From Hydractinia symbiolongicarpus (taxonomy: Eukaryota; Cnidaria; Hydrozoa; Anthoathecata; Hydractiniidae): a stretch of 64,000 nucleotides of DNA. Below, one piece after another: positions 11,785-24,327 of the stretch; position 1 is the stretch's first letter, and each line of letters starts with the position of its first letter. The stretch spans positions 1,674,001-1,738,000 of the forward strand of contig NC_079884.1 in assembly GCF_029227915.1 (NCBI RefSeq), read 5' to 3'. A program made the position numbers and the translations under genes. The notes under the pieces are model-generated. The model saw nothing but the letters and a program-made list of their open reading frames with translations. It was not told the origin of the DNA and searched no databases.

Positions 11785-12222
11785 ACATTCGCTTGGTCTG
11801 TATAAAAAAGATCATAAACTTGCTTTCAACATCAAGGATATGTTTCCATCTCCAATTGATGATTACAGCAGATCCCCCCCCCCTAGCAACTTGTAGGAGG
11901 ACATGAACAATTTTTTATCACAAAGTGACTTGGCTTTATAGTAATAGTAATAATTTATTCATCAATAGACAAAAAGTACATGATTTTATAGAAAAATTAT
12001 TTTATAAGTATTGTTGTAAATTGCCTATTGAAAGGAGATCACCACAAAGCAAAATAGCTTAAATGAAAATAGTGACCAAAGAAACAGGACATCACAAATA
12101 AGACAAAGTACAAAGACAGGACTGGGACTAATACAAAACACAAAGGTAGGAAGACACAAGGCATGATGCAAAAAATACGGAGGCTGATACAGTTATAAAA
12201 TGTAATAAAATTTAGTAGCTCT

Positions 12223-14140
12223 TTAAGAAATGCTCAAATAGAATAGGTTTGATCTACATTTTTGTACCTCATTCCACGATTTTAAAGAGTGAAATCTGAT
12301 AGACTTTTTCCCAAATGATGTTGAAAAAACAAAAGGTAATTTTAAAAGCCCTTGTTGATCAGCACGAGTGTGTTGATCATGAGAAAAGTTAATGGACAAA
12401 GTATTTTTGATAGTGTCAGGAAGGCTATTATGAGCTAAGTTGTACAGAAAAATAATATTTTGCATAGAGGTCATGTCGGGAAACTTGAGAAGTCTGAGAT
12501 TGGAGTAGAGTGAACTGATTGGTGGGTAGGAAGTTCCAAAAGAAATGAGTCAATACGATGTGTTCAATAACTTTTTTGCCCCAAAACTTGTGAACAGTAT
12601 AAATTACGTGAATAAAAGATGGCATAGTAAATCAGCAGGAGTATATTTTGAGGGACAAGGTGACAGATTTTGGCTAGAGCTCCATTAGGTTTTTATAAGA
12701 CTAATAATGGTATTATTAATTTTTGATTTCCAGCTTAGGTCAGAGTCTAGAATGATTCCAAGATATTTGACTTGATCACTGGGATAGATTTTAGTACCAT
12801 TAACATTTAATTTAAAGTTGAAATGAAGTGGCTTAAAAGGACTTTTGAAAATAACATATTTGGTCTTTGTTTTGTTGAGAGAAATCTTATTGGCATTAAA
12901 AGCAAATGACATAGGAGTTTAAGATCTATATTTAAATGCTTGGCGAATTGTTTAGGCGATTTACTGATGTGCAGCATGTTGGTGTCGTCAGCAAAAAGGT
13001 GAACTAAAGAATAATTAATAGCAAAATGAAGATCATTTATATACACTAAAAATAAAAGTGGACCAAGGTTATTGTCATCAAGGCATAGTAAGTTATCCCA
13101 ATCAACATAAGAAGTTTTCAAAATAAATTTGTTATGGTCAAATTTTTTCCAATCAGGAGCAGGTGGTTTATCATTTGGTGGACCTGAAGCAAAATTGTTT
13201 TTGTTAAGAGTTAAAAAATGAGGGAAGTGATCTGAAATTGATGAAATGAGGTTACCAGATATAGATATTCATTAGAATCATGGAATATATTATCAATTAA
13301 AGTGCTAGTGTTCTCGGTGACTCTAGTGGATAAAGTAACAGAAGGAAAAAGGAGAATGAAAAAATTGCATCTAAAAAATTTGATTTATTTGTATCAGAAT
13401 CATATGATTTAAGATTGGCATTAAAATCACCTAAAAGGAAGATTTTTTTATTTTCTGAAGAGGTTATGTTAATAATAGAAATCAGAAAATTTGTTATTAA
13501 AACCTTGTAAATCCATATAAGGATGTCTGTACATACATCCAACTATAAAATTTTTAATCTTGGGTTGGACTATCTCAACAAAAACTGATTTCAACTCGGA
13601 GGATTTATATCCGAGGAGATCTAGGTCTGGCCGTGCAAAATAATTATGCTTATTTGAGAAATATAAAAGAGCACCACATTTACTGCTTTCGGTAAGGGTA
13701 TGATTAAATGTGAATCCTTCAAGGTTACAGTTTATAATAGGAGTAGTGGATTTAAAACCAGTTAATGTGTTCTCTATTACACTGAAATTATGCCCAAGCT
13801 CACAAAAGAGTCTATTAAGTTCATTAAAATGTTTTAAAAGAGAAGTTATGTTTATAGATGAAATATGGAAAAACACATCGAATTGAAATTATGAGAAATG
13901 AAATTACAAGAGCTATAGTATTTACAGCTAACTCCTCCTCGTATGATGTCATTGGAGTTTTTGGTGACAAGACTGTTAAGTTGCGAGAGGACTTTTTCTT
14001 TTTGACAGAAGATGTTAAACAACTATGTGATAATGGTGTAGATATATCAACAAAAGAAAGAGCACCGATCACATATATCACACAAAACGGCTCGGTGATT
14101 AGAGTTGACCGATCCATGGTAATTTCCACAAGGATAATTT
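12223..14140 (-). pseudogene. LINE ORF2, copy A: endonuclease and reverse transcriptase, catalytic core deleted
   Basis: Read on the minus strand from 14,140, an N-terminal zinc-finger-like start is followed by an APE-type endonuclease. Its recognisable pieces are 'FNELNRLF', a YFARPDLDLLGY stretch, and 'FLLGDFNANL' around 13,430-13,460, the GDFN motif of this nuclease family. The reverse transcriptase follows: 'GPLLFLVYINDLH', 'LFADDTNM' (the FADD catalytic motif, about 12,990) and 'KYLGIILDSDLSW' (about 12,750). The C-terminal part ends at 12,223. Frameshifts split it into six frames. The block carrying the first catalytic Asp motif (F.DLQKAFDTVDH, present in copy B) is missing: LCLDDNN joins directly to GPLLF at 13,067. 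Cannot be active. Confidence 0.85.
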
Positions 14141-14219
14141 ATCATATTTTAAAACCTACTATAGACTATAGCTAGCAGCTAACTAGCTATAACACAAAAA
14201 ACAAACAAACACAAAACAC

Positions 14220-14960
14220 CTTCAAACAGATGATCAATATCATAAAGATGTGTTATTTTTAAAGACTTCGCATTTTCGGTCTTTTTTGATGTTTATTATA
14301 CCGTTATGCTCCCCAAAACTAGTTATTTTCTGTTCATTGTAAAGGGGCTTTCATTTACTTCACAATATTCAGTGATACGGACACAAGTTATTGTTACCAT
14401 AAATTCTACGTTGACCCAGACCAATGTCATTAAACGATTCTTATTTTTTAGATTTCTCTTTTTTCGATAAAATTGTTCAGCGATTTTACGATTACAGAAT
14501 CGTACGATGGTTCTTAGAGGCTCCGTATGATTTCTTCTAGATTTATTGGAAGGAAGCCGGTGTCAGGCTTCAATGTCAAAACTTCTGATTTTAATATCTA
14601 GTACTTCACCAATTTATATAACTTTCCAGATATCGTATTAGGAATACCTGCAATTTCAATATTGTTCCTTCGTACATATTGTTGCAGTTCGGTTACATCG
14701 CGTTTTATGTCCGTTATAACTTTTGAGTCAGCTTTTGAGGTCAGGATGGATGTTTTTAGACTTTAAATTTCATAGAGTAAAAAATCCAGAGCGACAGGCG
14801 AACTTTGTAAATCTTCCATATCTTCGTAGTTTTTTTTCCGTGTGGCGACCATAAGATAAGATCGCTGAGATGTAGTGGATGTAATGTGCAGGAAGGGTAG
14901 TATGAAAATAAATGGATATTTGCAGATATTAGATGCAAATCTTAACAATTGGCTTCTTGC
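14220..14960 (-). pseudogene. LINE ORF1 remnant, copy A (L1-type ORF1p-like)
   Basis: Translating the minus strand in pieces gives 'ELQQYVRRNNIEIAGIP', then 'VLDIK..SFDIEA' and 'RLPSNKSRRNHTEP', then 'TIVRFCNRKIAEQFYRKKR' followed by 'NLKNKNRLM'. The order (coiled-coil end, R.NN.EI.GIP, H/RLP, P..IVRF, KR..L) is the pattern of L1-type ORF1 RNA-binding proteins with an RRM-like domain. Several frameshifts and stops break it. The final residues and the stop seen in copy B are absent because the end is deleted here. Confidence 0.65.
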
Positions 14961-15085
14961 CTGTCAACGTCCTTTTTTTCCGCGCCAAATGTTCTTTTTC
15001 TAAGCACGTCCGATCACTTTGAAAGCTACTAGCTACTGATATGTAAGAGAACATAATGTTTTATCACAAAGTGCTTGACTTCATA

Positions 15086-17685
15086 CTCACTGACGTTTGA
15101 ACGGAGCGCCCAGTTTCACTTACGCAGAAATAATAACAAAGAAGGACAGGTAAAATAATCGTGCGCATGCATTCGCAGTCTACCAGATTTTATGGCGTCA
15201 GATAGGAATTTCGATACAGACTTTTTTCTTGATTTGGAATTTCTATTCTTATAAACTTTTTTTTCACAAAGATTTTTGTACTGGTTTTAAAACTTCAGCT
15301 ACGTACAACTTTATTCACTTATCATATGATTGAGTTCTCGCGTTTTTATTGGTTAATTTACACGAAATATATGTCATATTTTTATTTTCTTGTAAAACGC
15401 GAAGTTGTCCGTAAAAAAGCAGAAAACTGGTAAATCACCTGTAATCATAAGCATACATAAAAATATTTAAAAAGCAGCAGGGGTTGGCACTGAACTAATC
15501 GGGTTTTATACTATTTCACCTTCGTTCGAAAAATTTCGATGAGCACAATTTTTTTTTACAATCGTTTTGGTGTCACTCTTTCTACCTAAGTACAACTGAG
15601 AAACTATAACTTGTCAGGCTAAAATTCGGCTCTCCAAAAGAGATGTTTTTGCTCCTAAAGAATGCGCAAATTCACTGTGCACCTCAGTTTGAGGCTAATA
15701 AATAACGTCATCTCCTGCGTTGGTAACTAAGGACCACCTCGGACCAAAGTAAGACCAATTCATTCCTTTCGAAACAGACGGATTGATGACATCAGCAAAA
15801 TACCTTTAAAATCCCAATATATCTGTAACCGTTATTCAAAAGTGATCCTATACATTTTGAATCTGCGTTTCACGCTCTATACAACAATGGCGATTCTATG
15901 CATTTTCTGCATCATTGATTCAGGCTCTATATAGGCAACGGATAAACAAATTTCGGAGCATCCAAATTTTGGGCACAAATATTCAAACAATGGATGGATT
16001 ACAAATTAGATTCTTTAGTGACTAGAAAAGTAATAGTACAGAAAAATTCGATCCAGGCCTGTTTTTCACGTTTTACTTCTCTTGTTTTAATTGTCTTGTT
16101 ATGCAAATAATTGTTTGGTATACTTTCTTCGGTTCACCCGGGCAAGAAGTTGTAATTTTCTGAGAAGTTACACAAAAGAAAATAGTATACAACATGTACG
16201 AAAAAAGTTTTTGAGTTGCAGTTCGCACGTCTTGTTTTTGTTTCAACACACAAATTTCCACAACATTGGACAGATTCGTTTTCCATTCATGGATGCCTTA
16301 CTTTTTTAAAGAATTTTTAAGGTGAGAAAAATTACTGTTTGTAAAATTTGTGTTTTTTTTGTCTTTGTATAACATTGTGCAATTCTTAATCTGCAAACTT
16401 TATTTATTTATTTTGTATTGTATTTAGATAAAAATATAAAAGAAATGAAATATCTGTGACATGATCATAGTGTCAGTTCGTGTATTTGCAAGTATAAAAT
16501 TTACGATTACTATTTTATAAAGATATAAAGACTTATGGTACAAGCAAATAGATTGCCGTCCAATCCGAAAATTCGTACAAGCGTTACATGACGACAGAGT
16601 TTTCAAATTCACGTGAAATCATGTTTACAGCTACCAATACCAGAGCCTTTGTTGTTTAACAATAAAATGATTTGATGTGGGTGTTCTGTGTTGTTTGCTA
16701 CACGCACGTTTATCAGAGGCGATTTCAAGTTCTGTTTGCCGAATGATGATTTCGCGAAATAATTCAGATTTCCTCAAGTCACTATTGCCTCGCTTATATC
16801 CTATTTGGCATTACAATATTTGTCTAGTGTTTTGGTGTTAGATGATCAATTCTCAGTTATTCACAACAATTTACTGTTAACAAATGGTTGCTACACGCCA
16901 CGTTTTGTAATAAACATGAACAACAAACGAAGTGGTTCTACACAAAATAAAAATCTGTGTCTGTCTAGGTGAAAAAAGGAATGTGCATATTTTTCAAAAA
17001 AGATATTATTTTGAAAGCAGAGATAATTTTGAAGCGATGTATAACTTAAGGCATTTCGTTTTTTATCTCAAACGAAACTTAGTATTACTACAATTCTTTA
17101 TTAGATTAGAGTACTTCGTGTTGTTCTACCATGCTTAAATGAGTTATTATATCTAATAAGCTCTAAGAGAATTTGTCCACGTGACATTACTTAGTTTATA
17201 ACATTTGGGAATATTTTTATTGATGTGCTTGAGAATAGCATCCATGAACTGGAATAACCGCAATCTGATAAGAGCTAGTTCGTGTATGTTTTTGCGGTAA
17301 ATAATGTAGCAAAGTTGCTTGATGCGCGGACTGCAATTCACAAACATAAAGTAAAAAGCGGGAAAACGAGTTACACATTTAAAATCCATTTTACTATTTT
17401 GTTAGTTGAATATGTAAAAATTTTACCACTGTAAAAATAGGGATCCTGCCATCTGATATACAGCCATACATCAGTAGCAATACAAATCTTATCTCCGTTT
17501 ACATGTTGTTGCTTCTTCAAGGTATAGAATGGCATAGATGACGAACATCAAACGATAGCCCACTGCGTTATCGGTTATGATCGTTTTTTCAGTATACTGT
17601 TGTACTTTCTCCCGATAGTATTTTACTTAATAAAATATTATTACAAAAAAATTATAAGTCAAACTGTCCGTCAGTTTCGTGGAAA
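15086..17685. other. Non-coding part of unit A
   Basis: No gene seen. It contains an old repeat fragment at 15,700-15,870 ('cggattgatgacatcagcaaaatacc', related to R1 in inverse orientation). Short frames at 16,073-16,309 are conserved in B only because the whole unit is. Confidence 0.5.
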
Positions 17686-17990
17686 AATCTACATAGGAAG
17701 AAAAAATATGGAAAAGAACGTAATTTGCATTTTGATGACGTCAGCAAAAACCTGTCAGTGCATCAAGATGTTTTACATAAACGCTGATCAAAATAGGATT
17801 GCGTTTGACAAACGGTTAAGAAAATACAAAGGTTTAAACGTTGTTCTCACGATACCTTACGATACCTACTGACTTTAAATATTTATCTATTAGACACATT
17901 CATGATATTCACGTGAATAGTCCGATATCCCGATTTTTTCGGATTTTACCCGAAAATCGAAAAACCCGGATTTCTGGGCGGATTTAAAAG
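17686..17990 (+). repeat. R1 repeat plus piggyBac-MITE fragment in unit A
   Basis: 17,690-17,870 matches the R1 family, including a perfect TGACGTCAGCA. It runs into 'tttatctattagacac' and 'cggattttacccgaaaatcg' (17,880-17,975), which match inner parts of the piggyBac-type MITE at 8.1-8.8 kb without its ends. Confidence 0.6.
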
Positions 17991-20499
17991 GTAACCTGTT
18001 TTGGTTGTGAGGGAGTAAATACAGGGCAATAAAGTGTCAAAAAAATTAATCGTAATGCTGCACTGTAATAACATATAGATACTTTGTTTGGCAGCAAACA
18101 AATTTTAGCAGAGAACATATATTTCAGAAGGCTGATGTAAATTGGGTAATACGGTATGAAGGAAAATAATGAGTTGCATTTTATTTGCACTTTTGTAAAA
18201 TATAAATGTTTCTGCGGTAACGGTGTAAAGGGAAGACAGGTGATGAAAAATGTGTAATTCATTTTCAATTGAAATCATGATATTAAACGAAATAGTCCGA
18301 GTATTAGAGTGATGCCATAAAAATGGAAGAAAACGCTCAATATATTTAATGCTAAACAAGTCAAGAATAGGCGTTATTTTTCGTTGCAGTTTATGACAAA
18401 TTTAAATCGCTCCTCTCTGCTAATTAGAACATTCTGCGGCTTTCTGTCGATACTTTTGCAATTCTTTTTATTGTACTTTTTCTCCAAGTAAAAACTTTAG
18501 TTTAATTTGATACTTTGTTTGCCAGCGAACAAATTTTAGCCAAGAACCTACTTTTGAGAAGGCTTAGGTAAGAAGTTTCACGAAAATAATGATAAAATAG
18601 CATTAGGCTGTGCAAAGTGTGCTACATAGAGCAGGAGATATGTGGAGATTTTAAATTAAGTTGTAAATTGGTTAATACGACATAAAGGGAAAGTTTAAAC
18701 ATCAATGTTTCTGTAATACGAGATAATTTTAAAGAATTTAAGTTGAGATGTAAATTATGAAAATTCGGTCTTGTCCATCCCTCCACATGTTTCCACAACC
18801 TCTAAACTAAATTGTACGTATGCAGCGACCTTTAGCTGAAGGGCCATCAAATATATACATAGCTTACCTTTATGTGTAAAATTATTTCTCATCCTTTTCG
18901 TTCTTCTTCACTCATTACTTCGTTTCCGGTTTTTTGATTCCGCGTTTCTAGTTTGTCTACTTCAGATTTGTTGTTTAGTGGTAACTACGCATATTTAATA
19001 TTATACTAGTTCTTTTTAAAAAAATTTTTTTTAAAAAAAAATTTATTTTGCTTCTTTTTACAAATGGATTGTTGATAAAGTCATTAAGAAGGCTGAAAAA
19101 TCTTAGGAATCCACTCAAGACCATTAGACAAGAATAATAACAACGTTGCCCGTATTTATAACCAAGCATTCGTTACGGTAAATTTAGCAGTCAATGAAAT
19201 TCTTAACTAATAAAATCATTTTGTTTTATCACATGATTCTTTTTAGCCAATTATAATCGTAAACAAATCGCCTATAAAATACAGAACATTTTTATAGGGG
19301 ATGTATTACACACTTTTAAAAGAATTGCAAAGAATTCAATCCACTTTGCCTGTTACAGACAGACACAGTCTCGATATTCTGGTAATGTCTATTCCTGAAG
19401 AGAGAGGCTTTAGAAAAAGCCAGTTGTTTTTTTTAAAAAATGACAATATTTTTTGGTTGCATATACTTGACGTTTAAAGGATGAAACAGGAGATTAGAGA
19501 CATCCAATGCACATAGGCGGTGATAAATACCTTTGTTTAATGAATATACAGTCAAATAGGTCTGTTAACAAAAAATCTTGCGATTTTACGAAAATAGTTG
19601 GTATAAAAAAAAATTTTGTGTACAGCGGATCGAATCCAATTCACTACTAGGTACTTTAATTTCTCTATGAAATTAAATTGACAATGAAATGTTTAAATTG
19701 GTGAGACGCATTTCAAGAATATCCTAAAAAACAAATATTACTTTTCTTTTTCTTTATATTTTACACGGATATTGAGAAACCTCCCGGTTAGAAGTTATGC
19801 TACAACCCTTCACAGTAAAATCACATTCTTGGAACATATGCCTACGTATTTTTACCCGCAGAGGATGTGCCAGATTCATCTAATTGAATGGAATTGAATA
19901 AATTGTTCATTGAGGAAGAGTAAAAGCAAATCTCCTCACGGTGTAATAAGTGCTCAAACTTTACAAACAAAACCCAGCTTGCCCAATATCTTTCCATATT
20001 GTACAACATAGCGATCATTGGTGGGAACTATGTCGATCTTTGGTCCTTTAAATTTTGAATCCGCTATTTAATCCCTCTTCCACACGTTCTATATACCTAC
20101 AAATTGGTTTTAAATATTTTTATTGTAATTTTTTACTTAACCCATCAACTTGTGCCATATTGTGGTGCAACGATGACACCGACTGATGTAATGCAACGTT
20201 TGGGCTACATCTCTTGAACAAATGCACTACAATATAAAACGTCCAATAGCACTCAAAGTAAAACAAGAAAAAAATATAAACCACCATTTCTTACTATCCT
20301 AATTTATAAATGATTTACCGCCTCCAAAATTCATTGACCATTAACGCAGGTCCCTTAATGCTTGGCCAGCCGACAACACATTATTACGGGGATCCCGACA
20401 TGGAGGAGGAAATGGATTTGTAGCAATAATAATGGGACGGTAGTGTTGGTGTGGGCGGGGTACAATGTGTGTGTGTGCATGGAACGGCAAGGAATAACA
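17991..20499. other. Non-coding part of unit A
   Basis: No gene seen. Notable items are the R2 end motif at 19,341 ('atccactttgcctgttacag') and the hairpin-like 'cctataaaatacagaacatttttatagg' at about 19,272-19,299. Confidence 0.5.
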
Positions 20500-20935
20500 A
20501 CATTCGCTTGGTCTGTATAAAAAAGATCATAAACTTGCTTTCAACATCAAGGATATGTTTCCATCTCCAATTGATGATTACAGCAGATCCCCCCCCTAGC
20601 AACTTGTAGGAGGACATGAACAATTTTTTATCACAAAGTGACTTGGCTTTATAGTAATAGTAATAATTTATTCATCAATAGACAAAAAGTACATGATTTT
20701 ATAGAAAAATTATTTTATAAGTATTGTTGTAAATTGCCTATTGAAAGGAGATCACCACAAAGCAAAATAGCTTAAATGAAAATAGTGACCAAAGAAACAG
20801 GACATCACAAATAAGACAAAGTACAAAGACAGGACTGGGACTAATACAAAACACAAAGGTAGGAAGACACAAGGCATGATGCAAAAAATACGGAGGCTGA
20901 TACAGTTATAAAATGTAATAAAATTTAGTAGCTCT

Positions 20936-23110
20936 TTAAGAAATGCTCAAATAGAATAGGTTTGATCTACATTTTTGTACCTCATTCCACGATTTTAAAG
21001 AGTGAAATCTGATAGACTTTTTCCCAAATGATGTTGAAAAAACAAAAGGTAATTTTAAAAGCCCTTGTTGATCAGCACGAGTGTGTTGATCATGAGAAAA
21101 GTTAATGGACAAAGTATTTTTGATAGTGTCAGGAAGGCTATTATGAGCTAAGTTGTACAGAAAAATAATATTTTGCATAGAGGTCATGTCGGGAAACTTG
21201 AGAAGTCTGAGATTGGAGTAGAGTGAACTGATTGGTGGGTAGGAAGTTCCAAAAGAAATGAGTCAATACGATGTGTTCGATAACTTTTTTGCCCCAAAAC
21301 TTGTGAACAGTATAAATTACGTGAATAAAAGATGGCATAGTAAATCAGCAGGAGTATATTTTGAGGGACAAGGTGACAGATTTTGGCTAGAGCTCCATTA
21401 GGTTTTTATAAGACTAATAATGGTATTATTAATTTTTGATTTCCAGCTTAGGTCAGAGTCTAGAATGATTCCAAGATATTTGACTTGATCACTGGGATAG
21501 ATTTTAGTACCATTAACATTTAATTTAAAGTTGAAATGAAGTGGCTTAAAAGGACTTTTGAAAATAACATATTTGGTCTTTGTTTTGTTGAGAGAAATCT
21601 TATTGGCATTAAAAGCAAATGACATAGGAGTTTAAGATCTATATTTAAATGCTTGGCGAATTGTTTACGCGATTTACTGATGTGCAGCATGTTGGTGTCG
21701 TCAGCAAAAAGGTGAACTAAAGAATAATTAATAGCAAAATGAAGATCATTTATGTACACTAAAAATAAAAGTGGACCAAGTACAGACCCCTGTGTTACAC
21801 CATGATTGATAAATTTCTAAGAAGAGATAATAATTTTTTCAGTAAGATTTCATGATCAACTGTATCAAAAGCTTTTTGCAAATCAATAAATACACCCCAA
21901 GCTGATGGGATACCATTCGTCATCCATTTTTTATGATTAAAATTTTTTTTATATGTGTTGAAAGGTTTTTTAAAAGGAACACAGTCTTTTAAAGTAGAAT
22001 CTATAAAATAATAGAAAATATCAAAAGATTTAGATGGGTTATTGTCATCAAGGCATAGTAAGTTATCCCAATCAACATAAGAAGTTTTCAAAATAAATTT
22101 GTTATGGTCAAATTTTTTCCAATCAGGAGCAGGTGGTTTATCATTTGGTGGACCTGAAGCAAAATTGTTTTTGTTAAGAGTTAAAAAATGAGGGAAGTGG
22201 TCTGAAATTGATGAAATGAGGTTACCAGATATAGATATTCATTAGAATCATGGAATATATTATCAATTAAAGTGCTAGTGTTCTCGGTGACTCTAGTGGA
22301 TAAAGTAACAGAAGGAAAAAGGGAGAATGAAAAAATTGCATCTAAAAAATTTGATTTATTTGTATCAGAATCATATGATTTAAGATTGGCATTAAAATCA
22401 CCTAAAAGGAAGATTTTTTTATTTTCTGAAGAGGTTATGTTAATAATAGAAATCAGAAAATTTGTTATTAAAACCTTGTAAATCCATATAAGGATGTCTG
22501 TACATACATCCAACTATAAAATTTTTAATCTTGGGTTGGACTATCTCAACAAAAACTGATTTCAACTCGGAGGATTTATATCCGAGGAGATCTAGGTCTG
22601 GCTGTGCAATATAATTATGCTTATTTGAGAAATATAAGAGCACCACATTTACTGCTTTCGGTAAGGGTATGATTAAATGTGAATCCTTCAAGGTTACAGT
22701 TTATAATAGGAGTAGTGGATTTAAAACCAGTTAATGTGTTCTCTATTACACTGAAATTATGCCCAAGCTCACAAAAGAGTCTATTAAGTTCATTAAAATG
22801 TTTTAAAAGAGAAGTTATGTTTATAGATGAAATATGGAAAAACACATCGAATTGAAATTATGAGAAATGAAATTACAAGAGCTATAGTACTTACAGTTAA
22901 CTCCTCCTCCAAAGATGTCATTGGAGTGTTAGGTGACAAGACTGTTAAGTTGCGAGAGGACTTTTTCCTTTCGACAGAAGATGTTAAACAACTATGTGAT
23001 AATGGTGTAGATATCTCAACAAAAAAAAGAGCACCGATCATTATTTATTTCACAAAACGGCCCGGTGATTAGAATTGACCGATCCATGGCAAATCCCACA
23101 AGGATAATTT
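20936..23110 (-). pseudogene. LINE ORF2, copy B: zinc finger, endonuclease, reverse transcriptase
   Basis: From 23,110 on the minus strand, 'YPCGICHGSVNSNHRAVLCE' is a C-x2-C ... H ... C zinc-finger-like start, as in some CR1-type ORF2 proteins. The endonuclease follows (FLLGDFNANL near 22,400), then the linker 'FNHKKWMTNGI' near 21,920, reverse transcriptase motif A 'FIDLQKAFDTVDH' (about 21,850-21,890), 'GVTQGSVLGPLLF' (about 21,790), 'LFADDTNM' (about 21,700) and 'KYLGIILDSDLSW' (about 21,460). The C-terminus ends at 20,936. At least six frameshifts and the internal loss between the linker and motif A make it inactive. Confidence 0.87.
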
Positions 23111-23438
23111 ATCATATTTGAAAACCTAGCTATAGCTAGCAGCTAGCTAGCTATAACACAAAAAACAAACAAACACAAAAGCTCTCAAAATTGATTTAGA
23201 AAAACAAAGAAAATCAAACAACTAATCAGGTGCAAAGGAAATTGTTTTGAAATTGAAGCCAAAACAGTAAGAAAAAATAGATTAGATGACAAACACAAAA
23301 ACAAAATAAATATACAGAGAAAATAACCTGCACACGATGGTTCGCAAAATTAACGCATGTAGCATTAGCTATCATTTTGAAGTTAAATAAATTGAGCTGG
23401 CACAGAAAACTGTAAAGATAAACTAAAGAAAATAAATG

Positions 23439-24191
23439 TTACTCAAGATCGGGTTCTTTACCTTCAAACAGATGATCAATATCATCAAGATGTGTTATTT
23501 TGAAAGACTTCGCATTTTCGGTCTCTTTGATGTTTTTTATACCGTTATGCGCCCAAAAACTCGTTATTTTCTGTTCATTGTAAAGGGGCTTTCATTTACC
23601 TCACAACATTCTGTAATACGGACACAAGTTATTGTTAACATAAATTCTACGTTGACCCAGACCAATGTCATTAAACGATTCTTATTTTTTAGATTTTTCT
23701 TTTTTCGATAAAATTGTTCAGCGATTTTACGATTACAGAATCGTGCGATGGTTTTTAGAAGCTCCGTATGATTTCTTCTAGATTTATTGGAAGGAAGCCG
23801 GTGGCAGGCTTCAATGTCAAAACTTCTAATTTAATATCTAGTACTTCACCAATTTCTATAACTTTTTCCAGATATTGTATTAGGAATACCTGCAATTTCA
23901 ATATTGTTCCTTCGTACATATTGTTGCAGTTCGGTTACATCGCGTTCTATGTCCGTTATAACTTTTGAGTCAGCTTTTGAGGTCAGGATAGATGTTTTTA
24001 GACTTAAATTTCATAGAGTAAAAAATCCAGAGCGACAGGTTGACTTTGTGAATCTTCCATATCTTCGTAGTTTTTTTTTCCGTGTGGCGACCAGAAGATA
24101 AGATGCGCTGAGATGTAGTGGATGTAATGTGCGGGAAGGGTAGTATGAAAATATATGGATATTTGCAGATATTAGATGCAAATCTTAACAA
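23439..24191 (-). pseudogene. LINE ORF1 remnant, copy B (L1-type ORF1p-like)
   Basis: The same L1-type ORF1 pattern as copy A, with better preservation of the end: 'ITHLDDIDHLFEGKEPDLE' then a TAA stop at 23,439-23,441. Frameshifts remain in the coiled-coil region (24,000-24,100). The family role is RNA binding and chaperoning during target-primed reverse transcription. Confidence 0.65.
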
Positions 24192-24327
24192 TTGGCTTCT
24201 TGCCTGTTAACGCCCTTTTTTCTGCGCCAAATGTTCTTTCTCTAAGCACGTCCGATCACTTTGAAAGCTACTAGCTACTGATTTGTGAGAGAACATAATG
24301 TTTTATCACAAAGTGCTTGACTTCATA

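Larger units (their letters stand above)
11941..15057 (-). mobile_element. Degraded LINE (non-LTR retrotransposon), copy A
   Basis: Minus-strand element with ORF1 then ORF2 (endonuclease, reverse transcriptase) and a 3' end with TTACTATTACTAT-type short repeats at about 11,941. A 27-base sequence (ttttatcacaaagtg..cttgactt..) occurs just outside both ends (11,913-11,940 and 15,059-15,085, a few mismatches), a plausible target-site duplication. The motifs fit the CR1/L2/Jockey group; the exact clade cannot be fixed by eye. Confidence 0.8.
11785..20499. repeat. Tandem duplication unit A (8,715 bp)
   Basis: Starts 'acattcgcttggtctg' and ends 'ggaacggcaaggaataaca'. The same start occurs at 20,500 and the same end at about 29,735, so two direct copies abut. 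At the junction the end of A runs directly into the start of B with only one or two bases of possible microhomology. Unit A lacks several blocks found in B (257 bp of LINE reverse transcriptase, about 290 bp of LINE ORF1 3' region, about 90 bp near 15,895, about 66 bp near 17,990). It has about 120 bp (15,189-15,303) and about 67 bp (17,468-17,535) that B lacks. Confidence 0.93.
20656..24299 (-). mobile_element. Degraded LINE (non-LTR retrotransposon), copy B
   Basis: Same element as at 11,941-15,057 but about 530 bp longer. ORF1 stop (23,439-23,441), an intervening stretch, and ORF2 are all visible on the minus strand. The same imperfect 27-base flanking pair is present (20,628-20,655 and 24,300-24,327). 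It still lacks the reverse transcriptase part normally found between 'KKWMTNGI' and the first catalytic motif, so the parent copy was already internally deleted before the duplication. Confidence 0.82.

Noticed and set aside
13858-14175. Plus-strand ORF of 105 codons, conserved in both duplicated units
   Set aside because: It is antisense to LINE ORF2; conservation comes from the duplicated DNA, not from the frame.
16073-16309. Overlapping short frames on both strands, also present at 25.3 kb
   Set aside because: Kept only because the whole 9-kb unit is duplicated; no splice or domain support.
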